This document shows, one piece after another, positions 16,311-23,626 of a stretch of DNA of 64,000 nt. The position numbers were made by a program, and so were the translations under genes. The notes beneath the pieces are model-generated. The model did not search any database and was not told where the DNA came from. It saw only the letters and a list, made by a program, of their open reading frames with translations. Origin of the DNA: Pseudonocardia sp. (lineage in GTDB: Bacteria > Actinomycetota > Actinomycetes > Mycobacteriales > Pseudonocardiaceae). The stretch is from contig NZ_JAJCYB010000046.1 in the NCBI RefSeq assembly GCF_029263155.1, positions 1-64,000 of the forward strand, written 5' to 3'. The stretch's first letter is position 1. Every line of letters begins with the position of its first letter.

Positions 16311-16357
16311 CCCGCACCCCCCAGACCGAGTGATCAACCAGAGAGGTGCAATCCCAG

Positions 16358-17848
16358 ATGTCAGACGACCACGGCCACGGGCACGGACACGACGACAACG
16401 GCCACGACACCACGCTGGCCCGCATCGAGGCACTGAGCAAGGAGAACGTCCACCACGCGGGCGATCACGAGGGTCCGTTCTCGCTGCACGTGCTGGGCCT
16501 GGGCGCGGCCGGTGCGGCGGTCGTCGCCGAGATCCTCGCCGACGCCCCGGACGGCTTCACCGCGCTGGCGGTGAACATCGGCGACGAGCCGCTCGCCGCC
16601 GTCCGCGCCGCGGCGGGCGGCTCGTCCGCCGTCGCCACGGTGGACCTGCCCATCCCGAGCCGGGCCGGATTGTCGGCCTCGCTCAACCGCTACCGCGAGT
16701 TCCTCAAGATGGAGTACCCGCGCTACTACTGGAACCCGAACTACGAGCCGTGGCTGCCCGGTGACCTGGCCCTGCCCGGCCCGGGCGAGCCGGTGCCCCG
16801 CGCGATCGCCAAGGCGATCTACAACTGCGAGTACTACCAGAACGGGGAGATCACGCAGGCGATGGAGGCGTTCGCCGCGGGCGTGCTCGCCAGCGACAAG
16901 ACGCCGGTGGTGGTGATCCCGTTCTCGCTCGGCGACAGCTCCGCCAGCGGCATCGTCGTGGACCTGGCCCGACACCTGTCGTCGATCAAGCTGGGGCGCC
17001 GCCCCTGGGTGGTGGGCGTCGGCATCACCCCGACCGAGCCGTCGGCCGGGTTCTTCCCGGTGATCAACGAGCTGGACTGCATGATCGACAGCTCGAAGAA
17101 CCAGGGCGTCATGGCCGTGTGGGGCGACCTGTACAAGAACCCGTTCACCGGCGGATTCTTCTCGGTGCCCCAGCCCGAGGGCCGTGACGTCGCCCCCGGG
17201 ATCGGGAAGTTCCTGTCCGCAGGTGGCGGGAAGGACCTCTACGAGTCGCTCAAGGCGCTGAACTGGCTCGCCGTGCCCGGCGACCAGTGGCACCCGGCGA
17301 TCCGCGGGGAGCAGAGCGACAAGTGGATCAACGTCCTGACCGTCACCGGCCTCGACGACGCGGGGTCGCTGGGCGACCTGGGCCTGACCAAGGGTTTCTC
17401 CACCGAGTACGCCGAGGCACGCGTGTTCGGTTCGGGCAAGGAGGCCACGGCCGCGGCGAAGGCCGTCGGCGCGGCGATCCCCGAGGTCGCGGCCACCCGG
17501 GTCGCACCGGTGGTCAAGACCGCGCCGGGCGCCGGCTTCGTCAGCGTCGTCCTGCCGCGCGCCACCAAGCTGGACCTGGCGGCGTTCGTCCCGTCCCGTG
17601 ACCTCTACGACCCGCTGGAGTGGGACGACAAGCTGCTGTTGCACTCCTGGATCCTCGATCTCGGCGTGCTGCTCTGCGAGCCCTCCATCCGGTTCGACGG
17701 CATGGGTGGGGAGTGCATCTGGGGCTGTGCCTGCTGGGTCGTCGTCCCGCACGCCGCGATCCGGGGCGAGGCGATCGAGTCTCCGGTCACCGAGCCCGAG
17801 GTCGCGGCGATCGCCAGGTCCGGGGCCGGCGTGGCGGCCTCCGGATGA
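16358..17848 (+). CDS. Tubulin/FtsZ-like protein, subunit A with degenerate nucleotide loop
   Basis: A 496-residue cytosolic protein. The N-terminus is His-rich (HGHGHGHDDNGH, 5-16). Residues 42-230 follow the tubulin/FtsZ nucleotide domain: a T1-like loop GLGAAG (47-52), a second strand FTALAVNIGDEP, and the T4 position where GGTGSG is replaced by GDSSASG (192-198), followed by IVVDLARHLSSIKLGRR. Blocks nearly identical to subunit B are KMEYPRYYWNPNYEPWLPGD and NQGVMAVWGDLYKNPFTGGF. The C-terminus has Cys453, Cys457 and Cys459 in CIWGCACW. The family placement is an inference; the function is unknown. It probably pairs with subunit B. Confidence 0.75.
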   Translation: MSDDHGHGHGHDDNGHDTTLARIEALSKENVHHAGDHEGPFSLHVLGLGAAGAAVVAEILADAPDGFTALAVNIGDEPLAAVRAAAGGSSAVATVDLPIPSRAGLSASLNRYREFLKMEYPRYYWNPNYEPWLPGDLALPGPGEPVPRAIAKAIYNCEYYQNGEITQAMEAFAAGVLASDKTPVVVIPFSLGDSSASGIVVDLARHLSSIKLGRRPWVVGVGITPTEPSAGFFPVINELDCMIDSSKNQGVMAVWGDLYKNPFTGGFFSVPQPEGRDVAPGIGKFLSAGGGKDLYESLKALNWLAVPGDQWHPAIRGEQSDKWINVLTVTGLDDAGSLGDLGLTKGFSTEYAEARVFGSGKEATAAAKAVGAAIPEVAATRVAPVVKTAPGAGFVSVVLPRATKLDLAAFVPSRDLYDPLEWDDKLLLHSWILDLGVLLCEPSIRFDGMGGECIWGCACWVVVPHAAIRGEAIESPVTEPEVAAIARSGAGVAASG

Positions 17849-17861
17849 GCGGCGGGATCTG

Positions 17862-18161
17862 ATGGCCACCGACTGGGCCGCCGTCGTGGAGCGCTACCGC
17901 GACGGCGCCGAGCTCCCGTCGATGCCGGGGGCGCGCACGCTCAAGGTCACCGGCGCCGACGACGGCTACATCTACGTCTCGCACCGCCTCTGGCAGGACA
18001 AGATCACCCGGGCGTACCTCGAGAAGGCGATGACGCTGCTCGACGAGGGCCGGATGACCCGCAACTACGGCGACGTGATCGACCACTACCGCACCTACAT
18101 CGCCGACGAGCGACCGACGACCGCAGCCACGATCCTCAAGGACCTCGGCTACCTCGACTGA
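17862..18161 (+). CDS. Small conserved protein 1 of the tubulin-like locus
   Basis: A 99-residue protein beginning MATDWAAVVERYRDG. It is paralogous to the proteins at 20936 and 21232: all share DW-x2-V-x2-RY-x2-G near the start, G-x2-TL-x-V/I, an LW-x2-x-x-x-R middle and, in the first two, a VLKDLG-like end (here ILKDLGYL). I recognise no known domain. Predicted mixed alpha/beta, no Cys, no membrane segment. It lies between the two tubulin-like genes, which suggests it is a stoichiometric partner, chaperone or assembly regulator. Confidence 0.75.
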   Translation: MATDWAAVVERYRDGAELPSMPGARTLKVTGADDGYIYVSHRLWQDKITRAYLEKAMTLLDEGRMTRNYGDVIDHYRTYIADERPTTAATILKDLGYLD

Positions 18162-18222
18162 CCCGTCCGCACGTCCCGGGACGTACCGCGCTGCCGCACG
18201 CCCGAAAACAGGAGGAACACCA

Positions 18223-19878
18223 ATGGGACTGTCCATGTACCACAGTGCGACCGGCGCGCAGTCGCCGCACTGCATCCACGCGATCGGCATCGGCAAGACC
18301 GGCGCCTACATGGTCGAGGCGCTGCTGCGCACCGGTGAGATCGAGGACATGCTGGAGGACCCGCGCGCCCGGTTCACCGGCCTGTCGATCGACATCGGCG
18401 ACCAGGACCAGCACGAGCTCAAGGAGTACATGGGCGGGTTCGACCAGCGGCTCGCCGAGCGCGGCATCCCGACCGATCGGGCCCAGGTCCGCACGGTCTC
18501 GCTGGACATGCCGGAGAAGAAGGACCTCATGACCAGCCTCAACCGCTGGCGCGAGTACCTGAAGATGGAGTACCCCCGGTACTACTGGAACCCGAACTAC
18601 GAGCCGTGGCTGCCCGGTGACACCCAGCTGCCCAAGGCGGGCGACTCGATCCCGCGCGCGATCTCCAAGGCCGTGTACGGGCACTACTACTACGGCGAGG
18701 ACAAGTCCCTGGAGCGCGAGCTCGACGACTTCGTCGCGAGCATCAACCAGACCAAGCTGCCCTCGCTCGTGCTGGTGTTCTTCTCGATGTCGGGCGGCAC
18801 CGGCTCGGGCATGGTCGTCGACCTCGCACGGCACCTGTCCAACATCAAGCTCGGGCGCCGCCTGCCCGTCGTCGGCGTGGCGGCCATGCCGTTCTCCGGC
18901 GACGAGGCCCACGTCGGCGGCGACGCCGCGCTCTACCCGACCATGAACGAGATCGACTGCATGCTCGACGACGCCAAGAACCAGGGCGTCATGGCCGTGT
19001 GGGGCGACCTCTACAAGAACCCGTTCACCGGCGGCTTCCTCGCGCTGCCCCAGGAGCACTCCTGGCAGCGCCTGGGCTCCTACACCCAGACCGGCAAGCC
19101 GGCGATCCGCGACGCGCTGCGCAAGGGCGTCACCCGCAAGTTCGTCAACGACTCGTTCATGCGCTTCGTCGTGCAGGACTACGGCCGCCTGCTGTTCAAG
19201 ATGCTGCGCCCGATGGGCTTCACCGGGGCCCCGCACGAGCGCAACATCTCCGGCGACCGCACCTGGACGGTCTTCGACGTCGCCAAGTACACCCACCCGG
19301 GCGTGGAGGTGCTGCCCGGCGAGCCGCGCAGCAAGTGGCGCGAGGTCGTCAACAAGTGGATCGGCTACATCCCGCAGTGGTCGGGGCTCAAGGAGGGCTT
19401 CAAGACCGACTACGTCGAGGCGCACACCGTGGCCCCGCGCGAGCTGTGGAACGAGGGGCTGGAGACCAAGCTCCGCGACACCCTGCAGACCTTCGTGCTC
19501 GATGGCGACGACGGCACCGTCAACACCTCGGTCGGGGAGTTCTTCGACGAGCTCACGGCGTACTCCAACATCATCATCCCGGGCGTGGCGAAGACCGACT
19601 TCACGGCCTTCTACGCCGCCCGCGACGCCTACGACGCGATCGAGTCGTGGGACGAGAAGCTGATGATGCACTCCTGGCTGCTCGACCTCGGCGTCATCCT
19701 GTCCGAGCAGTCCATCCGCTTCGACGGCATGGCGGGCGAGTGCATCTGGGGCTGCGCGTGCTGGGTGGTCATCCCGCACGAGGCGATCCGCGGCGACGCC
19801 CCGATCTCCAAGGACGTCTCCGCCGTGCAGGCCGACCACATCTCGATGATGGTCAAGACGGTCGTCCCGACCCCCTGA
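18223..19878 (+). CDS. Tubulin/FtsZ-like protein, subunit B with intact GGTGSG loop
   Basis: A 551-residue cytosolic protein with an excellent AGGAGG ribosome-binding site. The N-terminal half shows the superfamily order: T1-like GIGKTG (22-27), strand FTGLSIDIGDQ (51-61), and the signature loop SMSGGTGSGMVVDLARHL with GGTGSG at 191-196, followed by LPVVGVAAMPF. A large middle region (about 270-450) is absent in part from subunit A. A stretch PGVAKTDF (453-460) faintly resembles the T7 catalytic loop PGLINVDF of FtsZ, but its Asn is Lys and the order is displaced, so this is weak. The C-terminus repeats CIWGCACW (Cys507, 511, 513). Likely the nucleotide-binding member of a pair. Confidence 0.78.
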   Translation: MGLSMYHSATGAQSPHCIHAIGIGKTGAYMVEALLRTGEIEDMLEDPRARFTGLSIDIGDQDQHELKEYMGGFDQRLAERGIPTDRAQVRTVSLDMPEKKDLMTSLNRWREYLKMEYPRYYWNPNYEPWLPGDTQLPKAGDSIPRAISKAVYGHYYYGEDKSLERELDDFVASINQTKLPSLVLVFFSMSGGTGSGMVVDLARHLSNIKLGRRLPVVGVAAMPFSGDEAHVGGDAALYPTMNEIDCMLDDAKNQGVMAVWGDLYKNPFTGGFLALPQEHSWQRLGSYTQTGKPAIRDALRKGVTRKFVNDSFMRFVVQDYGRLLFKMLRPMGFTGAPHERNISGDRTWTVFDVAKYTHPGVEVLPGEPRSKWREVVNKWIGYIPQWSGLKEGFKTDYVEAHTVAPRELWNEGLETKLRDTLQTFVLDGDDGTVNTSVGEFFDELTAYSNIIIPGVAKTDFTAFYAARDAYDAIESWDEKLMMHSWLLDLGVILSEQSIRFDGMAGECIWGCACWVVIPHEAIRGDAPISKDVSAVQADHISMMVKTVVPTP

Positions 19879-19955
19879 CCGGCCCCTGGGCGGCCGGTCG
19901 TCGGCGAGGCCGGTCGGCCGCCCCTGTCCCGTTCCTTCCACCAGGAGAGAGAGCC

Positions 19956-20438
19956 ATGCCCGCCATCGGAGACAAGGTCCCCGACACCACCGTGATGGTC
20001 ACCACCGCGGACGGCCCCGGCCCGGCGAGTTCCGCCGAGCTGCTGGGCTCGGGCACCGTCGTGCTGATCGGCGTGCCCGGCGCCTTCACCCCCGTCTGCA
20101 GCGACTTCCACCTGCCCGGATTCGTGCTCGCCGCCGAGCAGCTCAGGAACAAGGGGGTCGACCGGATCGCGGTCGTCTCCGTCAACGACGCGTTCGTGAT
20201 GGGCGCGTGGGGTCGCTCGGAGGACGCGGGAGCGGAGTTCCTCATGATCGCCGACCCGGACGCCGCGTTCGCGACGGCGATGGGTATGGCCACCGACGCG
20301 AGCTCGTTCGGCCTGGGCACCCGCTCCGAGCGCTACGCCGCGATCCTGCGTGACGGCGTGATCACCTCGCTGGAGGTGGAGTCGACGTTCGTCGAGCACG
20401 AGGTCAGCTCCGCCGAGGCCGTGCTCGCGAGGCTCTGA
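19956..20438 (+). CDS. Prx5-type peroxiredoxin
   Basis: A 160-residue peroxiredoxin of the AhpE/Prx5 group. The peroxidatic Cys48 is in PGAFTPVCS, and VSVNDAFVMGAWG and IADPDAAFATAMGM are standard Prx5 features. I see no obvious resolving Cys, so it is probably a 1-Cys type reduced by glutathione-like or mycothiol systems. It lies 77 bp behind the subunit B gene and 4 bp before the next gene, so it belongs to the operon. It may protect the conserved Cys clusters of the tubulin-like proteins. Confidence 0.92.
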   Translation: MPAIGDKVPDTTVMVTTADGPGPASSAELLGSGTVVLIGVPGAFTPVCSDFHLPGFVLAAEQLRNKGVDRIAVVSVNDAFVMGAWGRSEDAGAEFLMIADPDAAFATAMGMATDASSFGLGTRSERYAAILRDGVITSLEVESTFVEHEVSSAEAVLARL

Positions 20439-20442
20439 CGCC

Positions 20443-20934
20443 ATGCCGGACACGGTCGAGGCGCAGGTCGCCCGGGAGTTCGCCGAGTGGCTCGACCGGG
20501 TCCGGGTGACCTTCGAGGCGGTGCGCTACACCTGCGCGCACCGCCTCGCCGAGCCGGCGCTGGCCGAGCAGGTGAGCGTGCAGGTCGTGGCCGGGATGGT
20601 CGCGCGGCCTGCGGTGTTCCGGTACTTCGGCCTGCCGTACTCGGGGCGGATCGCGCGGCTGGCCGAGGCCCGGATCGCCGAGGCCGACGCCGGCGAGCTC
20701 GCCGCCGTGTGCGGCTGGGAGGAGCTGCGGGACCTGCTGGTCGCGCTGCCGCTCGAGCACCGCGACGCACTCGTCGTCATGTGCCTGCGCGGCGGTGACG
20801 TCGAGGACCTCGCGGCGGTCATCGGCTGTGACGAGCCGACGGCGGAGCTCCGGCACGAGGCGATGCTCACCTACGTGGGCGAGCTGGTCAGGCCCGGTCT
20901 GGCGCCCGCGCCGGACCCCGACGGAAGGCGCTGA
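20443..20934 (+). CDS. Degenerate ECF-sigma-like protein
   Basis: A 163-residue protein with the layout of an ECF sigma factor. RYTCAHRLAEPALAEQVSVQ resembles region 2 (LTGDPALAEDVVQE), and ALPLEHRDALVVMCLRGG followed by DVEDLAAVIGCDEPTAELRHE resembles the region 4 helix-turn-helix. The acidic core-binding motif and the polar recognition helix are poorly preserved, so DNA binding is doubtful. No anti-sigma gene is adjacent. It may have been recruited as a protein-protein adaptor in this locus, or be a diverged regulator. It starts 4 bp after the peroxiredoxin stop. Confidence 0.55.
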   Translation: MPDTVEAQVAREFAEWLDRVRVTFEAVRYTCAHRLAEPALAEQVSVQVVAGMVARPAVFRYFGLPYSGRIARLAEARIAEADAGELAAVCGWEELRDLLVALPLEHRDALVVMCLRGGDVEDLAAVIGCDEPTAELRHEAMLTYVGELVRPGLAPAPDPDGRR

Positions 20935-20935
20935 G

Positions 20936-21235
20936 GTGCCACTGGACTGGACGAAGGTCATGGACCGCTACGCGGGAGGCACGACGATCCCGACCGTGGC
21001 GGGCGGGAAGACCCTGCAGATCACCGGCGTCGACGACGCGGGGGTGCACATCCGCAACTCGCTGTGGCGCGACACGCTCGCCCGCGAGCACCTGGAGAAG
21101 GCCGCAGACCTGATCGAGTCCGACGCGATGAGCCGGCACGCGGGGCTCTTCGTCGAGGAGTACCGGGCGCTGGTGGTCGACGCCCGCGCGACGTCCGCGG
21201 CGCACGTGCTCAAGGACCTCGGGTTCCTGGAATGA
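20936..21235 (+). CDS. Small conserved protein 2 of the tubulin-like locus
   Basis: A 99-residue paralogue of the protein at 17862, of identical length: VPLDWTKVMDRYAGG at the start and AAHVLKDLGFLE at the end. The GTG at 20936 begins 1 bp after the upstream stop. The last codon overlaps the ATG of the third paralogue by 4 bp. No known domain. Conservation of length and both ends in two copies separated by 3 kb argues for a defined interaction surface at each end. Confidence 0.75.
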   Translation: MPLDWTKVMDRYAGGTTIPTVAGGKTLQITGVDDAGVHIRNSLWRDTLAREHLEKAADLIESDAMSRHAGLFVEEYRALVVDARATSAAHVLKDLGFLE

Positions 21236-21576
21236 CCGGTACCGGGACGGCGGGGATCGACTGGACCGCGGTCCAGGAGCGCTACCGCGGCGGCCGTGCG
21301 GTGCGTCCGCTCGCCGGGTCGTCGACGTTGCGCGTCGAGGCCGCGGGCGACGCGCTGGTCGTCAGCCAGCGGCTGTGGCGGGCGGAGCTCACGCGTGACG
21401 AGCTGGCGGTGGCGGTGCGGCTGCTGGGGGAGCAGCCGCCGGGGATCGGTGCCGTCGCGTTCTCCGAGGTGCTGCGCCGGCACTACTCGGGCGGGCCACA
21501 GGTACAGCCGACCTGCAGCCGCACGCCCAACATGAGCGCGGTGGTGCTGGTGGACCTGGGCCTGCTGGCGTCGTAA
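21232..21576 (+). CDS. Small conserved protein 3 of the tubulin-like locus
   Basis: A 114-residue third paralogue: IDWTAVQERYRGG at 9-21, STLRVEAAGDALVVSQRLWRAELTR in the middle and VVLVDLGLLAS at the end. It differs from the other two by an 8-residue N-terminal extension and an insertion PQVQPTCSRTPN near residue 90. It is the last gene of the operon. A convergent psuK gene ends 15 bp further on. Confidence 0.7.
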   Translation: MTGTGTAGIDWTAVQERYRGGRAVRPLAGSSTLRVEAAGDALVVSQRLWRAELTRDELAVAVRLLGEQPPGIGAVAFSEVLRRHYSGGPQVQPTCSRTPNMSAVVLVDLGLLAS

Positions 21577-21591
21577 CCGCGGCCCGGAGGG

Positions 21592-22419
21592 TCAGCAGGG
21601 GCGCGGCGGGCGGGCGCCGGGGCGGGCCACGGCCAGCGCCGCCGCCCGGCACCCGGCCCGCAGCGCCGCATCCGGCGCGGCGCCCGCCAGCCACGCCCGC
21701 AGCAGGCCGGCGTCGAACGCGTCGCCCGCGCCGGTGGGGTCGCGCACCGTGGTGGCCGCGGCCGGCACGCTCCACCTGCCGCCCGCGTCGGTCCAGCTCG
21801 CGCCGCGGGGCCCGTCCGTGGCGGCCACCGCCGTGACCGCGGAGCGCGCTCCCGGGCCGAGCGCGGCCAGCTCGTCGGCGTTGGGCAACAGCAGGTCGAC
21901 CCCGCGCACCCAGCCCAGGAACCCCGGGGTGAGGGCGGGAGCGGCCTGCGGGTCCACCGACGTGGTGAGACCGGCCGCCCGCGCCGCGGCGAGCGCGGCC
22001 AACCCGGCCGGCCGCGACGACGGGTCGAGCAGCACGTAGCCGGACAGGTGCAGGTGGTCGAAGCCCGCGAGAGCGGGCAGGTCGGCGGGTGAGAGCCGGG
22101 CGGCGGCACCCCGGTCGGACAGCATCGTCCGGTCGCCGTCGAGCACCACCACCGTGCACGTCGGCGCGTCCGGGTCGACGGCCAGGGCCAGATCCACACC
22201 CGGCAGGTCGGACGCGGCCGCGCGACCTGCCGGGTCGTCGCCGATCCGGGCCACGAGCGTCACCTCCACGCCCAGATGCGCGAGCCAGGCCGCCGTGTTG
22301 GCCCCGGCGCCGCCGGCGACCGTACGGATGCGGGCCGCGACGTCGGCACCCGGCACGGCGGGCGCCGACGGCGTCACCAGCACGTCGACGCCGACATCGC
22401 CGACCACGGCCACCCTCAT
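21592..22419 (-). CDS. psuK: PfkB-family kinase, probably pseudouridine kinase
   Basis: A 275-residue PfkB/ribokinase-fold protein. The N-terminal signature region reads AGGAGANTAAWLAHLG and the C-terminal signature with the catalytic Asp and anion hole is DPTGAGDAFDAG. The gene lies directly behind psuG, 10 bp away, which argues for pseudouridine as substrate: PsuK makes pseudouridine 5'-phosphate, PsuG then splits it to uracil and ribose 5-phosphate. Other nucleoside or sugar substrates remain possible on sequence alone. Confidence 0.82.
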   Translation of the reverse strand: MRVAVVGDVGVDVLVTPSAPAVPGADVAARIRTVAGGAGANTAAWLAHLGVEVTLVARIGDDPAGRAAASDLPGVDLALAVDPDAPTCTVVVLDGDRTMLSDRGAAARLSPADLPALAGFDHLHLSGYVLLDPSSRPAGLAALAAARAAGLTTSVDPQAAPALTPGFLGWVRGVDLLLPNADELAALGPGARSAVTAVAATDGPRGASWTDAGGRWSVPAAATTVRDPTGAGDAFDAGLLRAWLAGAAPDAALRAGCRAAALAVARPGARPPRPC

Positions 22420-22429
22420 CCGGCGGCCC

Positions 22430-23362
22430 TCATCCGGCCAGCGCCACGGCCACCCGCGCGGCCAGCCCGGCGTTGGCCCGCACCAGCGCCAGGTTGGCGC
22501 GCAGGCTCGCGCCGCCGCTGCCCGCGTGGAAGTGCTCCAGCAGGGCCGGGGTGACGTCCTTGCCGGTGACGCCGCGACGGGCCAGCTCGGCGAGGCCCTC
22601 GGCCAGCAGCCGGTCGTGCACCGCGGCGTCGAGCTCGTCGGCCGCCGGGACGGGCTGGGCCAGCACGGCACCCACCCCGGGCGAGAGCGCGCGGTGCGCC
22701 CGCCACACCGCGGCGACCTCGGCGGGGGAGTCGACCCGCCACGGCACCGGGTGCCCGGAGTCGCGCCGGTAGAACCCGGGGAAGGCGTCCGTCCCGTACC
22801 CGAGTACGGGTACCGACCCGGACTCGAGCACCTCCAGCGTCGCCGGGACGTCGAGGATCGACTTGACCCCGGAACAGACCACGAGCACGCCCGTACGGGC
22901 CAGCGCGGCGAGGTCGGCGGAGACGTCCCAGGTGTCGCGGGCGCCGCGGTGCACCCCGCCCAGCCCGCCGGTGGCGAACAGGGCCACCCCGGCCGCCGCC
23001 GCGAGCGCCGCCGTGGCCGCCACCGTCGTGGCCCCGTCGCGGCCCAGGCCGGCGGCCGGTCCCAGGTCGCGCACCGAGAGCTTGACCAGATCGCCCGCGC
23101 AGACCCGGTCCAGCTCGGCGGCCGAGAGCCCCACCCGCGGCACCCCGTCGAGCACCGCCACGGTGGCCGGCACGGCTCCGTGGGCGCGGACGGCGGCCTC
23201 CAGCTCGTCGGCGGCCACGCGGTTCTGCGGTGCCGGCAGGCCGTGGGCGAGCAGGGTGCTCTCCAGCGCGACGACGGCCCGGCCCGCGGCCAGCGCCGCG
23301 CGTACCTCGGGGGAGGCGACGGCATCGGGGGACGGGGAGACGGAAGGGGACACGTGGGGCAT
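22430..23362 (-). CDS. psuG: Pseudouridine-5'-phosphate glycosidase
   Basis: About 310 residues, full length for PsuG. Recognisable family stretches are [14 protein letters not shown], the catalytic Lys region [34 protein letters not shown] and [17 protein letters not shown]. It cleaves the C-C glycosidic bond of pseudouridine 5'-phosphate. The start is uncertain: ATGs at 23362 and 23365 or a GTG at 23353 are possible, and the divergent DUF3039 gene begins within about 10 bp, leaving no room for separate promoters unless the mRNAs are leaderless. Confidence 0.9.
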   Translation of the reverse strand: MPHVSPSVSPSPDAVASPEVRAALAAGRAVVALESTLLAHGLPAPQNRVAADELEAAVRAHGAVPATVAVLDGVPRVGLSAAELDRVCAGDLVKLSVRDLGPAAGLGRDGATTVAATAALAAAAGVALFATGGLGGVHRGARDTWDVSADLAALARTGVLVVCSGVKSILDVPATLEVLESGSVPVLGYGTDAFPGFYRRDSGHPVPWRVDSPAEVAAVWRAHRALSPGVGAVLAQPVPAADELDAAVHDRLLAEGLAELARRGVTGKDVTPALLEHFHAGSGGASLRANLALVRANAGLAARVAVALAG

Positions 23363-23372
23363 CATGGACGAC

Positions 23373-23621
23373 ATGGCGACCCAGGTTCTGCCCGACGTCG
23401 AGACCCGCCCGGAGGGCACCGACAGCACGGGCAACGACGAGCCCAAGATGTTCCACTACGTGAAGAAGAACAAGATCGCCGAGAGCGCGGTGCTGGGCAA
23501 CATGGTCCAGGCGCTGTGCGGCGAGAAGTTCCCCGTCACGCGGTCGCCCAAGCCGGGCTCCCCGGTCTGCCCGGACTGCAAGAAGATCTTCGAGGGCCTG
23601 CGTCCCGGCGGGGACGACTGA
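23373..23621 (+). CDS. DUF3039 protein
   Basis: An 82-residue actinobacterial protein of the DUF3039 family: [28 protein letters not shown] and the Cys-x2-Cys of [12 protein letters not shown]. The Cys residues (one in ALCGEK, two in CPDC) suggest a small zinc-binding fold. Function unknown. The ATG at 23364 is an alternative start. The methyltransferase gene follows after 5 bp. Confidence 0.88.
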   Translation: MATQVLPDVETRPEGTDSTGNDEPKMFHYVKKNKIAESAVLGNMVQALCGEKFPVTRSPKPGSPVCPDCKKIFEGLRPGGDD

Positions 23622-23626
23622 GCGCC

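Noticed and set aside
17690-17740. CIWGCACW read as a nitrile hydratase metal-claw motif
   Set aside because: Nitrile hydratase has Cys-x2-Cys-Ser-Cys in a different fold and context. Here the spacing is Cys-x3-Cys-x-Cys and no other nitrile hydratase feature is present. Only the general idea of a metal or redox site was kept.
16358-19878. Tubulin-like genes as parts of a known cell-division or gas-vesicle cluster
   Set aside because: No ftsA, sepF, mreB, gvp or membrane anchor genes are nearby; the neighbours are amide-metabolism genes.
21592-23362. psuK and psuG as part of the tubulin-like locus
   Set aside because: They are transcribed in the opposite direction, have a clear separate role, and lack the shared promoter element.
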